A DNA stretch of 7,423 nt from an uncultured Elusimicrobia bacterium (GTDB taxonomy: Bacteria > Elusimicrobiota > Endomicrobiia > Endomicrobiales > Endomicrobiaceae): positions 1-7,423 of the forward strand of contig CALGGE010000031.1 in assembly GCA_937916125.1 (NCBI GenBank), given 5' to 3'. Below the pieces are notes generated by a model. That model saw only the letters and a program-made list of their open reading frames with translations. It was not told the DNA's origin and searched no databases. Of the stretch, positions 1 to 6,443 are shown one piece after another. The position numbers were made by a program, and so were the translations under genes. Positions within the stretch are counted from its first letter, which is position 1. Each line of letters starts with the position of its first letter.

Positions 1-685
1 AGGTAGCTATTATATTGTTTTGTGAATCCTTTGTCGCCCACGTCGCACTGGATACTACAATATCGCCCGGACTTATCCACTCTTGGGTAGTTGCATCTTT
101 CATTCCCCAAATTTGTCCGACAGTTCCGTTGGAAGTTATGGAACTTGCATTGACGGCATAAGTGGAAGTACCTACGCTTATGCTATATATATGTTCGGTA
201 ATTCCGTGAAAATTACCATCAACAAGTTTATCACCGCCTGTGGATAAGCTTAGAGCATATGTCGCCGTAGAAGCATGAAATGCACTTGGACCGGAAGAGA
301 ATTTTTTTATCGAGGATTCTATGGAAGAACCACTGTTAGGTGTAGTAACAATTTTAAAATAATATTGCCCATTAAAATCTATAACGGACGAGGAAAAGTC
401 AATGTCTGCATTGTACAAACCGTCGGAATCAAGACGTACATTGTTGACGGTACCACGTGTCACTTCATCAGTTCCGGCATTATCGCTGTATATACACAAA
501 GTAACATTGGCCAAACCGGTAACAGGCTGTCCGGAATCCGTAGTTAATCTTCCCTGTACGTTGATTGTTTTGGGAATATTGTCGGTAACGGCAAAAACTA
601 CCGTAGCGGCAAGAACCAGACCACACAGCAGAAGACCGAAAAATATAAAATATTTAAACTTAGAAAGGGAAAAAATTTTATTCAT
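1..685 (-). CDS. Exported protein with N-terminal signal peptide, partial (C-terminus beyond window)
   Basis: An uninterrupted reading frame of 228 codons runs from an ATG at 685 off the left edge. The start is supported by a good Shine-Dalgarno (AGGGGTG, 691-697) five bases upstream. Residues 1-32 look like a Sec signal peptide: Lys-rich start, hydrophobic stretch about 12-31, and a VFA end that suggests signal peptidase I cleavage after Ala32. There is no convincing lipobox around Cys21. The mature part starts VTDNIPKTINVQGRL, followed by a Gly/Asp/Ser/Thr/Asn-rich stretch that looks like a beta-sandwich. From memory, 'INVQGRL..DSGQPVTG' openings occur in large surface or tail-fibre-like proteins of Elusimicrobiota and related phyla; the family is not proven. 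It lies 12 bp after the kinase stop codon, so co-transcription is likely and its level or activity may be linked to kinase signalling. Size, C-terminal anchor and function cannot be seen. Confidence 0.85.
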   Translation of the reverse strand, partial: MNKIFSLSKFKYFIFFGLLLCGLVLAATVVFAVTDNIPKTINVQGRLTTDSGQPVTGLANVTLCIYSDNAGTDEVTRGTVNNVRLDSDGLYNADIDFSSSVIDFNGQYYFKIVTTPNSGSSIESSIKKFSSGPSAFHASTATYALSLSTGGDKLVDGNFHGITEHIYSISVGTSTYAVNASSITSNGTVGQIWGMKDATTQEWISPGDIVVSSATWATKDSQNNIIAT

Positions 686-690
686 AAAGT

Positions 691-697
691 CACCCCT
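691..697 (-). promoter_or_regulatory. Shine-Dalgarno of the exported-protein gene, abutting the kinase stop
   Basis: On the minus strand AGGGGTG directly follows the kinase TAG stop (698-700) and lies five bases before the ATG at 685. The ribosome site therefore starts at the end of the kinase frame, which suggests co-transcription and possible re-initiation, and it fixes the start of the downstream gene. Confidence 0.7.
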
Positions 698-3574
698 CTA
701 CTTCAAAGGTTTTGCACAGTTTACGCAGAACCTTAGTTTTTTACCTGCAGGTGCGGTATTAACATAACCGCAATTAAGACAAACCACTACTTGCTGTTCA
801 TTAGTGCTATAGTCGTTTGATTTATCTTTAGATTTATTTTTATCTTCCTTTACGGATTTTTTATTGTCATTTGCAGTTTTTGTATCTTCGGAAGCCGCAA
901 TCGAACCCAATAAAGGAGTTTCTTTTTCTGCTACAGGTTCAGGCTGTTTTTCTTCGACAACCTCAGGGGAAAGAATGACTTCTTTTATGTTATTTCTTCC
1001 CGATATCAAATCTACGGAAACGGACTGCTCAACATAATTCTTAGCGATAACTCTGAATTTATATTTGCCCGGTTTAAAGGTGGTTTTAAATACACCGTTA
1101 CCATCAGTTTTACCGAGAATCTTTCTATCCTGCCAAACAAACGCATTCTGTAAAGCTTCATCTGTCGATTTGGACTTGATTTTAAAAGTTAATCCCACAT
1201 TTGCATATTCCAATACACCCAGTACGGTACCGGTTTTGCTGATATCAACGTTGGTCAACGTATGCGACTTATATTCGTCATCGCCATGAAATACCACATT
1301 ATAAACATCAACCGGCAAAGGAATTTTAACGGGTTTCGTTGTAGAAATATCTTTCTTTATGCTGAAATTTTTGTTGTATATCGAAACAGAAGTTAAGAAT
1401 GTGGCGTCAGGCTCTTCTTTGGAACGTACACGGAACGTAACTATTTTGTTGAGCTTAAAGAACAAGTTCGGGTCGGACTTTTCGCTGATATTAAAAGTTT
1501 TCAATGCTTCACCGAAACGTGCGTTGGGATCCATCAATCTTATCTTGTATTCGCCGATCTTAAACAGTGTTTCCAAAGGCGTGGTACCTCTGGGCTGATC
1601 TTCGCCCTGAACGTGTACCATCATACCGCTCGGATCGGACTCAAGCCTGATACGTTTAAACATTGTACCTTTAACGCTGAAAATATTTTCGCCGTCGATA
1701 TTTTTCAATTCGCAATCCCAGAACTTTCTGTCAACCCCGGAGAACATCTCTTCAACGGATGTTTTGGAGAAGTCAACATTACACTGTCCCGGAACGCCCA
1801 ACGATGCGGAGTTGGAACCCAAATCGTCAAAGCCGTCCATGGAAAGCTTTACGGTATGAGCACCAGCCATCAACTGCACTTTACACGGTGTTACGCCAAA
1901 TTTATTACCGTCGATAAATACGTTTGCACCTCTCGGGAAAGAATCCACATTTAAAACGAAATCAAAAACTATTTCTATTTTTTCTTTTCTTACTTTTTTG
2001 CCTTTATCGTTTTTCTCTATCTGAACAACCCTCTGTACCGGCTTGAAACCGTCTTTCAATGCGGAAACAATATAAGCTCTCGGAAGAACCTTACGTACCG
2101 GTATCGGCGACGAGGAAGAAACATTGTTTAATATTTTTTCACCCTCTTTTGTTTTCATACTTACCACAGCCCCTGCCGGAACGGTGGTGATGATAACATC
2201 AGGCGGATAAAGACGTGAGAACATATCTTTACCGAACGGCGTCATCTGCAACAGAAAAACATCCAAAGCACCGAATATCAATACCGCCAATATCAAAGCA
2301 ATAATCAGCCTTATAATACCTTTTTTGGTGTCGTTTATTTTTGTAAGCAACCAATCGCCGACTTCTTCAAAAACAGTCTTACCTTTTTCTTCGGCTTTCG
2401 GCTGAGCAACCTGTCTGCCACCGACAGCAGCCGCAGCTGCCGTATCGGCAACTGACGAAGAACTGTCGTCCTGATATACATTAACATTTTTCGCCTGACC
2501 TGCTATAAAATCGCTACAGGTTATCTTTCTGACGAATTCATTTTTCTTAACGTCCTGTATATCCAAAGCCTTTACGTTTTCTATAAACTTTTCAGAGCTT
2601 GCGACGTAATCTTTCATTGTCTCGTTGACAAAATCCGAAAGATCCGCAGAAAGTTCATCGGTTTCAATGCCTTTAAGAACTCTTCTTATATCTCTGTACA
2701 TCTCGATAGCTTTCTCGTAGCGGTTATCTTTGTTCTTTTCCAATGCTTTTGCGATAACATCTACAATTTCGCTCGGCACTTCGGGAACTTCATTAAGTTC
2801 CGCAGGGTTAAACTTTTCATTTAAAACCTTATTTTTTATTTCGTCGTTGGTACCGGTGTACAGCTGCTTACCCGTAAGCATTTCGTAATACAAAACACCT
2901 ACGGAAAAAATATCCGTTCTGTGGTCGATATCGGGTAAGCCTTTAATCTGCTCGGGCGACATATACGGGTACTTGCCCGTGATAACTTTTTCGGGGATGG
3001 AATCTCTCAGTTCTTCAGCAGTTTTGGCTATACCGAAATCGCTAAGCTTAATATTTCCGTCGAAAGACAACAAAACATTTCCGGGAGAAATATCTCTGTA
3101 AACTATACCGTAAGCATTTCCCGTGATGGAGTCTCTGGCGATTCTGTTTGCATAGTCGATAGCCTTAAGTATGCTCATCGCTATAAACGTTGAAAGTTTC
3201 CAAGGGATTCTGATATTTAAATCGTTACATTTGTTGATTAATACTTCTAAGTCTATTCCTCTTACGTAGTCGAGGACGATATAATATGAGCCGTTATTTC
3301 CCTGCCAAAAATGCTGAACTCTGACGATGTTATCGTGAATAATGTTTTTGGCAATGAGGGCTTCTTTGTAGAACATTTCCACAAATTTCGGCTGAACATA
3401 GTCGGGCAGAAGTTCCTTTATTGCAATAAAGTTTCTGAGGCTGAAGTCGTATGCCTGCCATACGACGCCAAAACCGCCAGTCCCGATTCTTTTTACCGTT
3501 ACATATTGATTGTTTATAAAAAGTCCCAACTGCAATTCACTCTTACTTGAATCCGCTTTAAGACCGTCTGCCAT
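698..3574 (-). CDS. Transmembrane Ser/Thr protein kinase with PEGA-type extracytoplasmic domains and C-terminal zinc-ribbon-like motif
   Basis: A 958-residue Hanks-type kinase. Residues 24-300 carry the catalytic domain: Gly loop GTGGFG (31-36), ATP lysine K53 in AIK, likely helix-C Glu E71, catalytic loop YRDISPGN (D161, N166), DFG (179-181), SPE (206-208) and the DIFSVG helix (D221). All key residues are present, so it should be active; the usual Lys of HRDLKPEN is Ser163. A juxtamembrane linker includes Ser and Ala runs (371-383). One hydrophobic helix lies at about 420-442. The remainder is beta-rich: PEGA-like repeats near 458-535, 536-600 (FPRGANVFIDG) and 638-705, then two Ig or carboxypeptidase-regulatory-like units near 706-787 and 790-868. 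A Lys/Asp/Ser linker (about 895-925) leads to C932xxC935 and C950xxC953. Likely an envelope sensor kinase phosphorylating cytoplasmic Ser/Thr targets; ligand and targets unknown. The ATG at 3574 has AAGGGG (3581-3586) upstream and its own promoter, and the exported-protein gene follows closely. Confidence 0.93.
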   Translation of the reverse strand: MADGLKADSSKSELQLGLFINNQYVTVKRIGTGGFGVVWQAYDFSLRNFIAIKELLPDYVQPKFVEMFYKEALIAKNIIHDNIVRVQHFWQGNNGSYYIVLDYVRGIDLEVLINKCNDLNIRIPWKLSTFIAMSILKAIDYANRIARDSITGNAYGIVYRDISPGNVLLSFDGNIKLSDFGIAKTAEELRDSIPEKVITGKYPYMSPEQIKGLPDIDHRTDIFSVGVLYYEMLTGKQLYTGTNDEIKNKVLNEKFNPAELNEVPEVPSEIVDVIAKALEKNKDNRYEKAIEMYRDIRRVLKGIETDELSADLSDFVNETMKDYVASSEKFIENVKALDIQDVKKNEFVRKITCSDFIAGQAKNVNVYQDDSSSSVADTAAAAAVGGRQVAQPKAEEKGKTVFEEVGDWLLTKINDTKKGIIRLIIALILAVLIFGALDVFLLQMTPFGKDMFSRLYPPDVIITTVPAGAVVSMKTKEGEKILNNVSSSSPIPVRKVLPRAYIVSALKDGFKPVQRVVQIEKNDKGKKVRKEKIEIVFDFVLNVDSFPRGANVFIDGNKFGVTPCKVQLMAGAHTVKLSMDGFDDLGSNSASLGVPGQCNVDFSKTSVEEMFSGVDRKFWDCELKNIDGENIFSVKGTMFKRIRLESDPSGMMVHVQGEDQPRGTTPLETLFKIGEYKIRLMDPNARFGEALKTFNISEKSDPNLFFKLNKIVTFRVRSKEEPDATFLTSVSIYNKNFSIKKDISTTKPVKIPLPVDVYNVVFHGDDEYKSHTLTNVDISKTGTVLGVLEYANVGLTFKIKSKSTDEALQNAFVWQDRKILGKTDGNGVFKTTFKPGKYKFRVIAKNYVEQSVSVDLISGRNNIKEVILSPEVVEEKQPEPVAEKETPLLGSIAASEDTKTANDNKKSVKEDKNKSKDKSNDYSTNEQQVVVCLNCGYVNTAPAGKKLRFCVNCAKPLK

Positions 3575-3624
3575 TCGTATCCCCTTTATATTTCAATACT
3601 AATTTATTCAATATATACAATTGG

Positions 3625-3653
3625 ATTATAACATATATTTAACAAAAAGACAA
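3625..3653 (-). promoter_or_regulatory. Sigma70-type promoter of the kinase gene
   Basis: On the minus strand, -35 TTGTCT (3648-3653, 4/6) is followed by exactly 17 bases and a perfect -10 TATAAT (3625-3630). TG one base upstream of the -10 makes it an extended -10. Transcription would start near 3618, giving a leader of about 45 bases before the kinase ATG. It sits in the only gap between scpB and the kinase, so the kinase and exported protein can be expressed independently of trpS-scpAB. No hairpin with a U-run separates scpB from this promoter, so read-through from scpB is also possible. Confidence 0.75.
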
Positions 3654-3682
3654 CCTTTTTATGAATACATTTTTGCGATTTT

Positions 3683-4303
3683 TCAAGTCTCTGCTTCTCC
3701 GACATTTTCAGGTTTTTCAAGGTTTGCCTGATTGTCAAAAAGCATCTCTTGAACCTCTTCCTTTTTCTCCGCGAAAAGATCATTTTCGTTTTCAATAACG
3801 GGCAATTCGCTTAAATGACTTAACCCGAAATGTCTTAAGAAATCCTGCGTTGTACCGTAAAGCAACGGACGTCCCAACGTTTCTTTTCTGCCGACGATTT
3901 TTATAAATTTCCTGTCGGTAAGCGTATCGATAATACTGCCCGGATCAACGCCTCTGATAACGCCGATATCCGCCCTTGTGATGGGCTGTTTGTATGCTAT
4001 TATCGCCAACACTTCCATTGCGGACGGAGACAGTTTCAAAATAGTTCTTTCTTTTAAAAGAACCTTTATCCACGACGAATATTGAGGCTTGGTGGCAAAC
4101 GTCCATCCTTCGGCAACAAACTTCAACTCAAAAGCTCTGTCGAGCTGTACATACTCCTGTTGCATTTGCTGCAGGATATCTTCCGTCTTGACATTTTCGG
4201 GCAAATCGTCTTTGATAACCGCTCTTATTTCCCGGGTCAGTAAAGGCTTATCCGACACAAAAAGCAATGCTTCGATAACTTTCTTTATATCGTTAATTTC
4301 CAT
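3683..4303 (-). CDS. scpB: Segregation and condensation protein B
   Basis: The 206-residue protein matches ScpB over its full length. It has two winged-helix domains: the N-terminal one is residues about 4-85, beginning IKKVIEALLFVSDKPL. The second, about 90-167, has the family hallmark EVLAIIAYKQPITR (97-110), the IRGVD segment and GRPLLYGTT (144-152) before FGLSHLSELP. ScpB dimers bind the ScpA linker and regulate the SMC-ScpA ring that compacts and segregates the chromosome. The start ATG at 4303 has AGAGGA (4309-4314) upstream and lies inside the end of scpA, an 11-bp overlap implying translational coupling and matched stoichiometry. Residues 170-206 form an acidic, probably disordered tail without family motifs. 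The stop is followed by AT-rich DNA without a clear terminator. Confidence 0.96.
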   Translation of the reverse strand: MEINDIKKVIEALLFVSDKPLLTREIRAVIKDDLPENVKTEDILQQMQQEYVQLDRAFELKFVAEGWTFATKPQYSSWIKVLLKERTILKLSPSAMEVLAIIAYKQPITRADIGVIRGVDPGSIIDTLTDRKFIKIVGRKETLGRPLLYGTTQDFLRHFGLSHLSELPVIENENDLFAEKKEEVQEMLFDNQANLEKPENVGEAET

Positions 4304-5156
4304 TATAGTCCTCTGTCATTTTATTTTCGGGTTCTATCGGTTCCGATTCCAGCATAAAAGGTTCGGGCTGAAGTTCTTCTTCCTTTTTCTCGACGGGCAG
4401 TTCGATTTTCAAATCAAGCTCGTCTTTGTCTTCCGTGCGGACAATACTTACATCGTCTTCACCGCCGTCATAAACTTTATAAACTCTTATATCCTCAAAA
4501 AGGTCCGATTGTTTTGCCATAATTTGCTTATTTTTTATCATTTCCAAAACCGCCATAAAGCATACAACCATTGCCTGCCGAGACGGCTGAATTTTTAATA
4601 TTTCACTAAAATTAAGATACTGCTTTCCCTCGAGAACGTCAAGAATCTCCCTTATTTTACTTTCAATAGGAATTTCTTTGTACATTATTTCGCGAACTTC
4701 TTCCGGAAGAGTTTTTAATGCTTTCTGAAAACTTCTTACAAGATCCTCAAGCGAGGCATCGATTTCGTAATCTTTTTCGTCGATAACGGCTCTCGGTCTG
4801 TAATAAGTTTGAGAATATTCCTGTTCCTTGTTCGCCAAAAGTTTAGAAACTTCTTTATATTTCTGATACTCCAAAAGACGTTCCGTAATATTATTCAATT
4901 CGGTATCGGCATCTTCTTTATCTTTATCACTGTTGGGGTGAAGCATTTTGGCTTTTATCTGCATTAATGTAGCTGCCATAACGAGAAAATCGCCGGCAGT
5001 TTCAAGATCCAAATTTTGCATATTGTCAAGGTACGCCAAATATTCGGAAGTGATTTCCGATATTTGGATTTCTTTTATTTCCAAGTCGGACTTCCTTATA
5101 AGGTGCAACAATAAATCCAGCGGACCTTCGAAAGTTTCTAAGTGAACGTCGTACAT
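4293..5156 (-). CDS. scpA: Segregation and condensation protein A (kleisin)
   Basis: A 287-residue ScpA kleisin that bridges the SMC head domains. The N-terminal SMC-neck-binding region contains FEGPLDLLLHLI (9-20) and the IKEIQISEITSEYL stretch. Further family features are FLVMAATLMQIKAKMLHP (57-74) and a charged middle region expected to bind ScpB. A C-terminal winged helix ends near residue 228 (LFEDIRVYKV). About 57 further residues form an acidic, Glu/Pro-rich tail beyond the usual end. I chose the ATG at 5156 rather than the in-frame ATG at 5171: GTGGGG lies six to seven bases before 5156, inside the first codons of the longer version. The upstream ATG has no Shine-Dalgarno and abuts repeat DNA, and homologues begin close to this position. 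It overlaps scpB by 11 bp and follows trpS after 72 bp that are mostly repeat. Confidence 0.95.
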   Translation of the reverse strand: MYDVHLETFEGPLDLLLHLIRKSDLEIKEIQISEITSEYLAYLDNMQNLDLETAGDFLVMAATLMQIKAKMLHPNSDKDKEDADTELNNITERLLEYQKYKEVSKLLANKEQEYSQTYYRPRAVIDEKDYEIDASLEDLVRSFQKALKTLPEEVREIMYKEIPIESKIREILDVLEGKQYLNFSEILKIQPSRQAMVVCFMAVLEMIKNKQIMAKQSDLFEDIRVYKVYDGGEDDVSIVRTEDKDELDLKIELPVEKKEEELQPEPFMLESEPIEPENKMTEDYNGN

Positions 5157-5162
5157 AAAAAT

Positions 5163-5169
5163 ACCCCAC
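5163..5169 (-). promoter_or_regulatory. Shine-Dalgarno that sets the scpA start
   Basis: The minus strand reads GTGGGGT followed by ATTTTT and then ATG (5156). This purine-rich site selects 5156 over the ATG at 5171, which overlaps the site itself. The same block, GYGGRGTATTTTT, occurs in front of trpS (11 of 13 bases identical). Confidence 0.65.
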
Positions 5170-5171
5170 AT

Positions 5172-5228
5172 TCAACGGCAGTTGAAGAGTTGAAGAGTTG
5201 AAAAGTTTCAACTACAACGACAACGGCA
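5172..5228. repeat. Mosaic repeat island 1 (trpS-scpA gap)
   Basis: The trpS-scpA gap is almost entirely repeat. It holds two full and one partial GTTGAAGA units (5181-5203), then TTTCAACT, CAACTACAACGAC and CAACGGCA. The word CAACGGCA occurs at both ends (5173-5180 and 5221-5228). The same words build the islands at 6222-6437 and from 7186 onward. The island starts immediately after the trpS stop codon and ends at the scpA ribosome-binding block. Confidence 0.8.
5196..5213. repeat. Perfect 8-bp inverted repeat (hairpin) in island 1
   Basis: AGTTGAAA (5196-5203) and TTTCAACT (5206-5213) are exact reverse complements separated by AG. In the trpS-scpA transcript this can fold as a 7-bp stem with a four-base loop, just after the trpS stop. 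No U-run follows on the minus strand, so it is not an intrinsic terminator; it could stabilise a 3' end or affect read-through into scpA. Confidence 0.55.
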
Positions 5229-6203
5229 TTAAAAGCGTAATGCTTTTCTAACTTCTTTCATTGTTTCGGCAGCGACGGCACTTGCCTTTTTGCTGCCATC
5301 TTCCAATATTTTTTCAACGGAAGCTTTATCCTTTAAAAGTTCGTCTCTCTTTGCAACAAACGGTTTTGTAAACTCACACATCAAATCCGCAAGTTCTTTC
5401 TTGCATTTTACACAGCCTATGCAACCGCCCTTACACTCCTGCTTTCTCGTCTCAAAATTTTTATTAAAAAGTTCGTGAAAAGCAAATACCACGCACCCTT
5501 CGGGATGCCCCTCATCGGTGGCTTTTATTCTTAACGGATCGGTGTACATGGTTTTAACTTTTTTTACTATTTCATCTTCGGTTTCGGCAATTAAAATAGA
5601 ATTACCGTAACTTTTGGACATTTTTCTTTTATCAAGTCCCGGAACTCGTGCGGTTTTGGTTAAAAGTGCCTGCGGTTCTAAAAGAACTTCACCGTAAAAA
5701 TTATTAAATCTTCTGGTTAATTCTCTGGAATATTCCAAATGTGCCAGCTGGTCTTCCCCGACGGGGACATTCTGTGCTTTGTACAACAAAATATCAGCCG
5801 CCATAAGAACGGGATAGCCCAAAAACCCGTAATTATTTAAATCCTTGGACTTAATTTCTTTCAATTGTTCCTTGTATGTCGGGCATCTCTGCAACCACCC
5901 GAGAGGAGAAATCATTGAAAGAATTAAGAATAATTCGGCATGCTCTTTTACTTCGGACTGTCTGAAAATGACGGCCTTGTTCGGATCGACACCGACGGTA
6001 AGCCAGTCTATTACCATATCGATGGAATTATCTTTAATTTCGGATGTATCCGCATAGTTACTGGTAAGTGCATGCCAGTCGGCAACCATATAGAAACAGT
6101 CATAATTTTCCTGAATTGTCACCCAATTTTTTAACGCACCAAAATAATGACCGAGGTGCAACCTGCCGGTGGGACGCATACCTGATAATACTCGTTTATT
6201 CAT
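5229..6203 (-). CDS. trpS: Tryptophanyl-tRNA synthetase, with putative [4Fe-4S] cysteine motif
   Basis: A class I aminoacyl-tRNA synthetase that attaches tryptophan to tRNA-Trp in the cytoplasm. At 324 residues (ATG at 6203) it has the usual bacterial length. The N-terminal SGMRPTGRLHLGHYFGAL contains the HIGH-type motif HLGH (16-19). PVGEDQLAHLEYSRELTRRFN matches the conserved core, and KMSKS is at 194-198. In the C-terminal, anticodon-side region four cysteines are spaced C237-x19-C257-x6-C264-x2-C267, with an extra C261. The x6 and x2 spacings match what I recall of the Fe-S-containing TrpRS of Thermotoga, so a cluster is plausible but inferred. A TTG one codon upstream could be read as a start, but the ATG at 6203 fits better with GGAG eight bases upstream. 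A 240-bp gap filled with repeats separates it from the M50 gene; no T-box leader is visible. Confidence 0.97.
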   Translation of the reverse strand: MNKRVLSGMRPTGRLHLGHYFGALKNWVTIQENYDCFYMVADWHALTSNYADTSEIKDNSIDMVIDWLTVGVDPNKAVIFRQSEVKEHAELFLILSMISPLGWLQRCPTYKEQLKEIKSKDLNNYGFLGYPVLMAADILLYKAQNVPVGEDQLAHLEYSRELTRRFNNFYGEVLLEPQALLTKTARVPGLDKRKMSKSYGNSILIAETEDEIVKKVKTMYTDPLRIKATDEGHPEGCVVFAFHELFNKNFETRKQECKGGCIGCVKCKKELADLMCEFTKPFVAKRDELLKDKASVEKILEDGSKKASAVAAETMKEVRKALRF

Positions 6204-6217
6204 CAAAAATACTCCGC
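6204..6217 (-). promoter_or_regulatory. trpS ribosome-binding block resembling a repeat-island edge
   Basis: The minus strand reads GCGGAGTATTTTTG directly before the trpS ATG; GGAG is the Shine-Dalgarno. Upstream it continues as AAAAAGCGGAG, which closely resembles the motif at the island edges near 6413-6432 and 7191-7208. The trpS translation signal therefore appears to lie in, or to have been copied with, an island edge. Confidence 0.5.
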
Positions 6218-6350
6218 TTTTTTAATGTATAATGTACAATGTACAATGTATAATGAACGGCAACGGCAAACTACAACGGCAATGTATAATGTATAATGTA
6301 CAATGAACGACGAAACGACAACTGCAACGACAACGACAAACGACAACGAC

Positions 6351-6377
6351 GAGATTCTTCACTACGTTCAGAATGAC
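6351..6377. repeat. Short dispersed-repeat-like element with inverted ends
   Basis: ATTCT (6354-6358) and AGAAT (6370-6374) are exact inverted repeats around CACTACGTT. The minus strand reads GTCATTCTGAACGTAGTG followed by AAGAATCTC. From memory, very similar 'CATTCTGAGCG.AGCGAAGAATC' elements are dispersed in many unrelated bacterial genomes. Its words differ from the surrounding AACGRC and AATGTAY units, so it appears to be a separate element nested in the island. Confidence 0.55.
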
Positions 6378-6401
6378 AACTACAACGGCAACTACCATTC
6401 T

Positions 6402-6437
6402 CAACTGTTCAACTAAAATCGCTTCGCTTTTTGTTCC
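6402..6437. repeat. Left arm of 36-bp inverted repeat flanking the M50 gene
   Basis: These 36 bases are the reverse complement of 7186-7221 with two mismatches (6407 and 6422 here). The core is CTAAAATCGCTTCGC followed by TTTTTGTTCC. It starts six bases after the M50 stop codon and forms the edge of island 2. Confidence 0.85.
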
Positions 6438-6443
6438 TATTCC

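Larger units (their letters stand above)
6222..6437. repeat. Mosaic repeat island 2 (M50-trpS gap)
   Basis: On the plus strand the order is: AATGTAY-type units (6224-6258), an AACGGC/AACTAC block (6259-6280), more AATGTAY units (6281-6308), an AACGAC-rich block (6309-6350), a distinct hairpin-like element (6351-6377), AACTAC and AACGGC words (6378-6394), and an inverted-repeat arm (6402-6437). Blocks at 6261-6286 and 6295-6333 recur in island 3. Open frames here translate to low-complexity Cys/Arg/Val or His/Tyr repeats and are not credible genes. The island fills nearly all of the 240-bp gap and would form the 5' leader of trpS in a read-through transcript. Confidence 0.85.

Noticed and set aside
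402..767. Plus-strand open frame of 121 codons over the exported protein and kinase end
   Set aside because: Antisense to two well-supported genes, no recognisable domain, no promoter.
3604..3795. Minus-strand 63-codon frame around the scpB end
   Set aside because: Overlaps scpB in another frame and runs into the kinase promoter; Lys/Arg-rich composition is typical of AT-rich shadow frames.
4089..4598. Plus-strand open frame of 169 codons
   Set aside because: Antisense shadow of scpA and scpB, which match their families over full length.
5157..5171. scpA start at the upstream ATG (5171)
   Set aside because: No Shine-Dalgarno before it, and the good GTGGGG site lies inside its first codons and points to 5156.
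6222..6404. Open frame translating to Val/Cys/Arg/His/Tyr low-complexity protein
   Set aside because: It is the direct translation of the repeat words of island 2, with no Shine-Dalgarno and no domain.
6413..6432. Terminator after the M50 gene (AAAAAGCGAAGCGATTTT on the minus strand)
   Set aside because: Only a GC-GAA-GC mini-hairpin can form; the flanking A and T runs do not pair in register, and the sequence is an island-edge repeat found elsewhere.
6204..6443. T-box or other tRNA-sensing leader for trpS
   Set aside because: The gap is filled by simple repeats; no T-box-like conserved sequence or terminator/antiterminator pair is seen.
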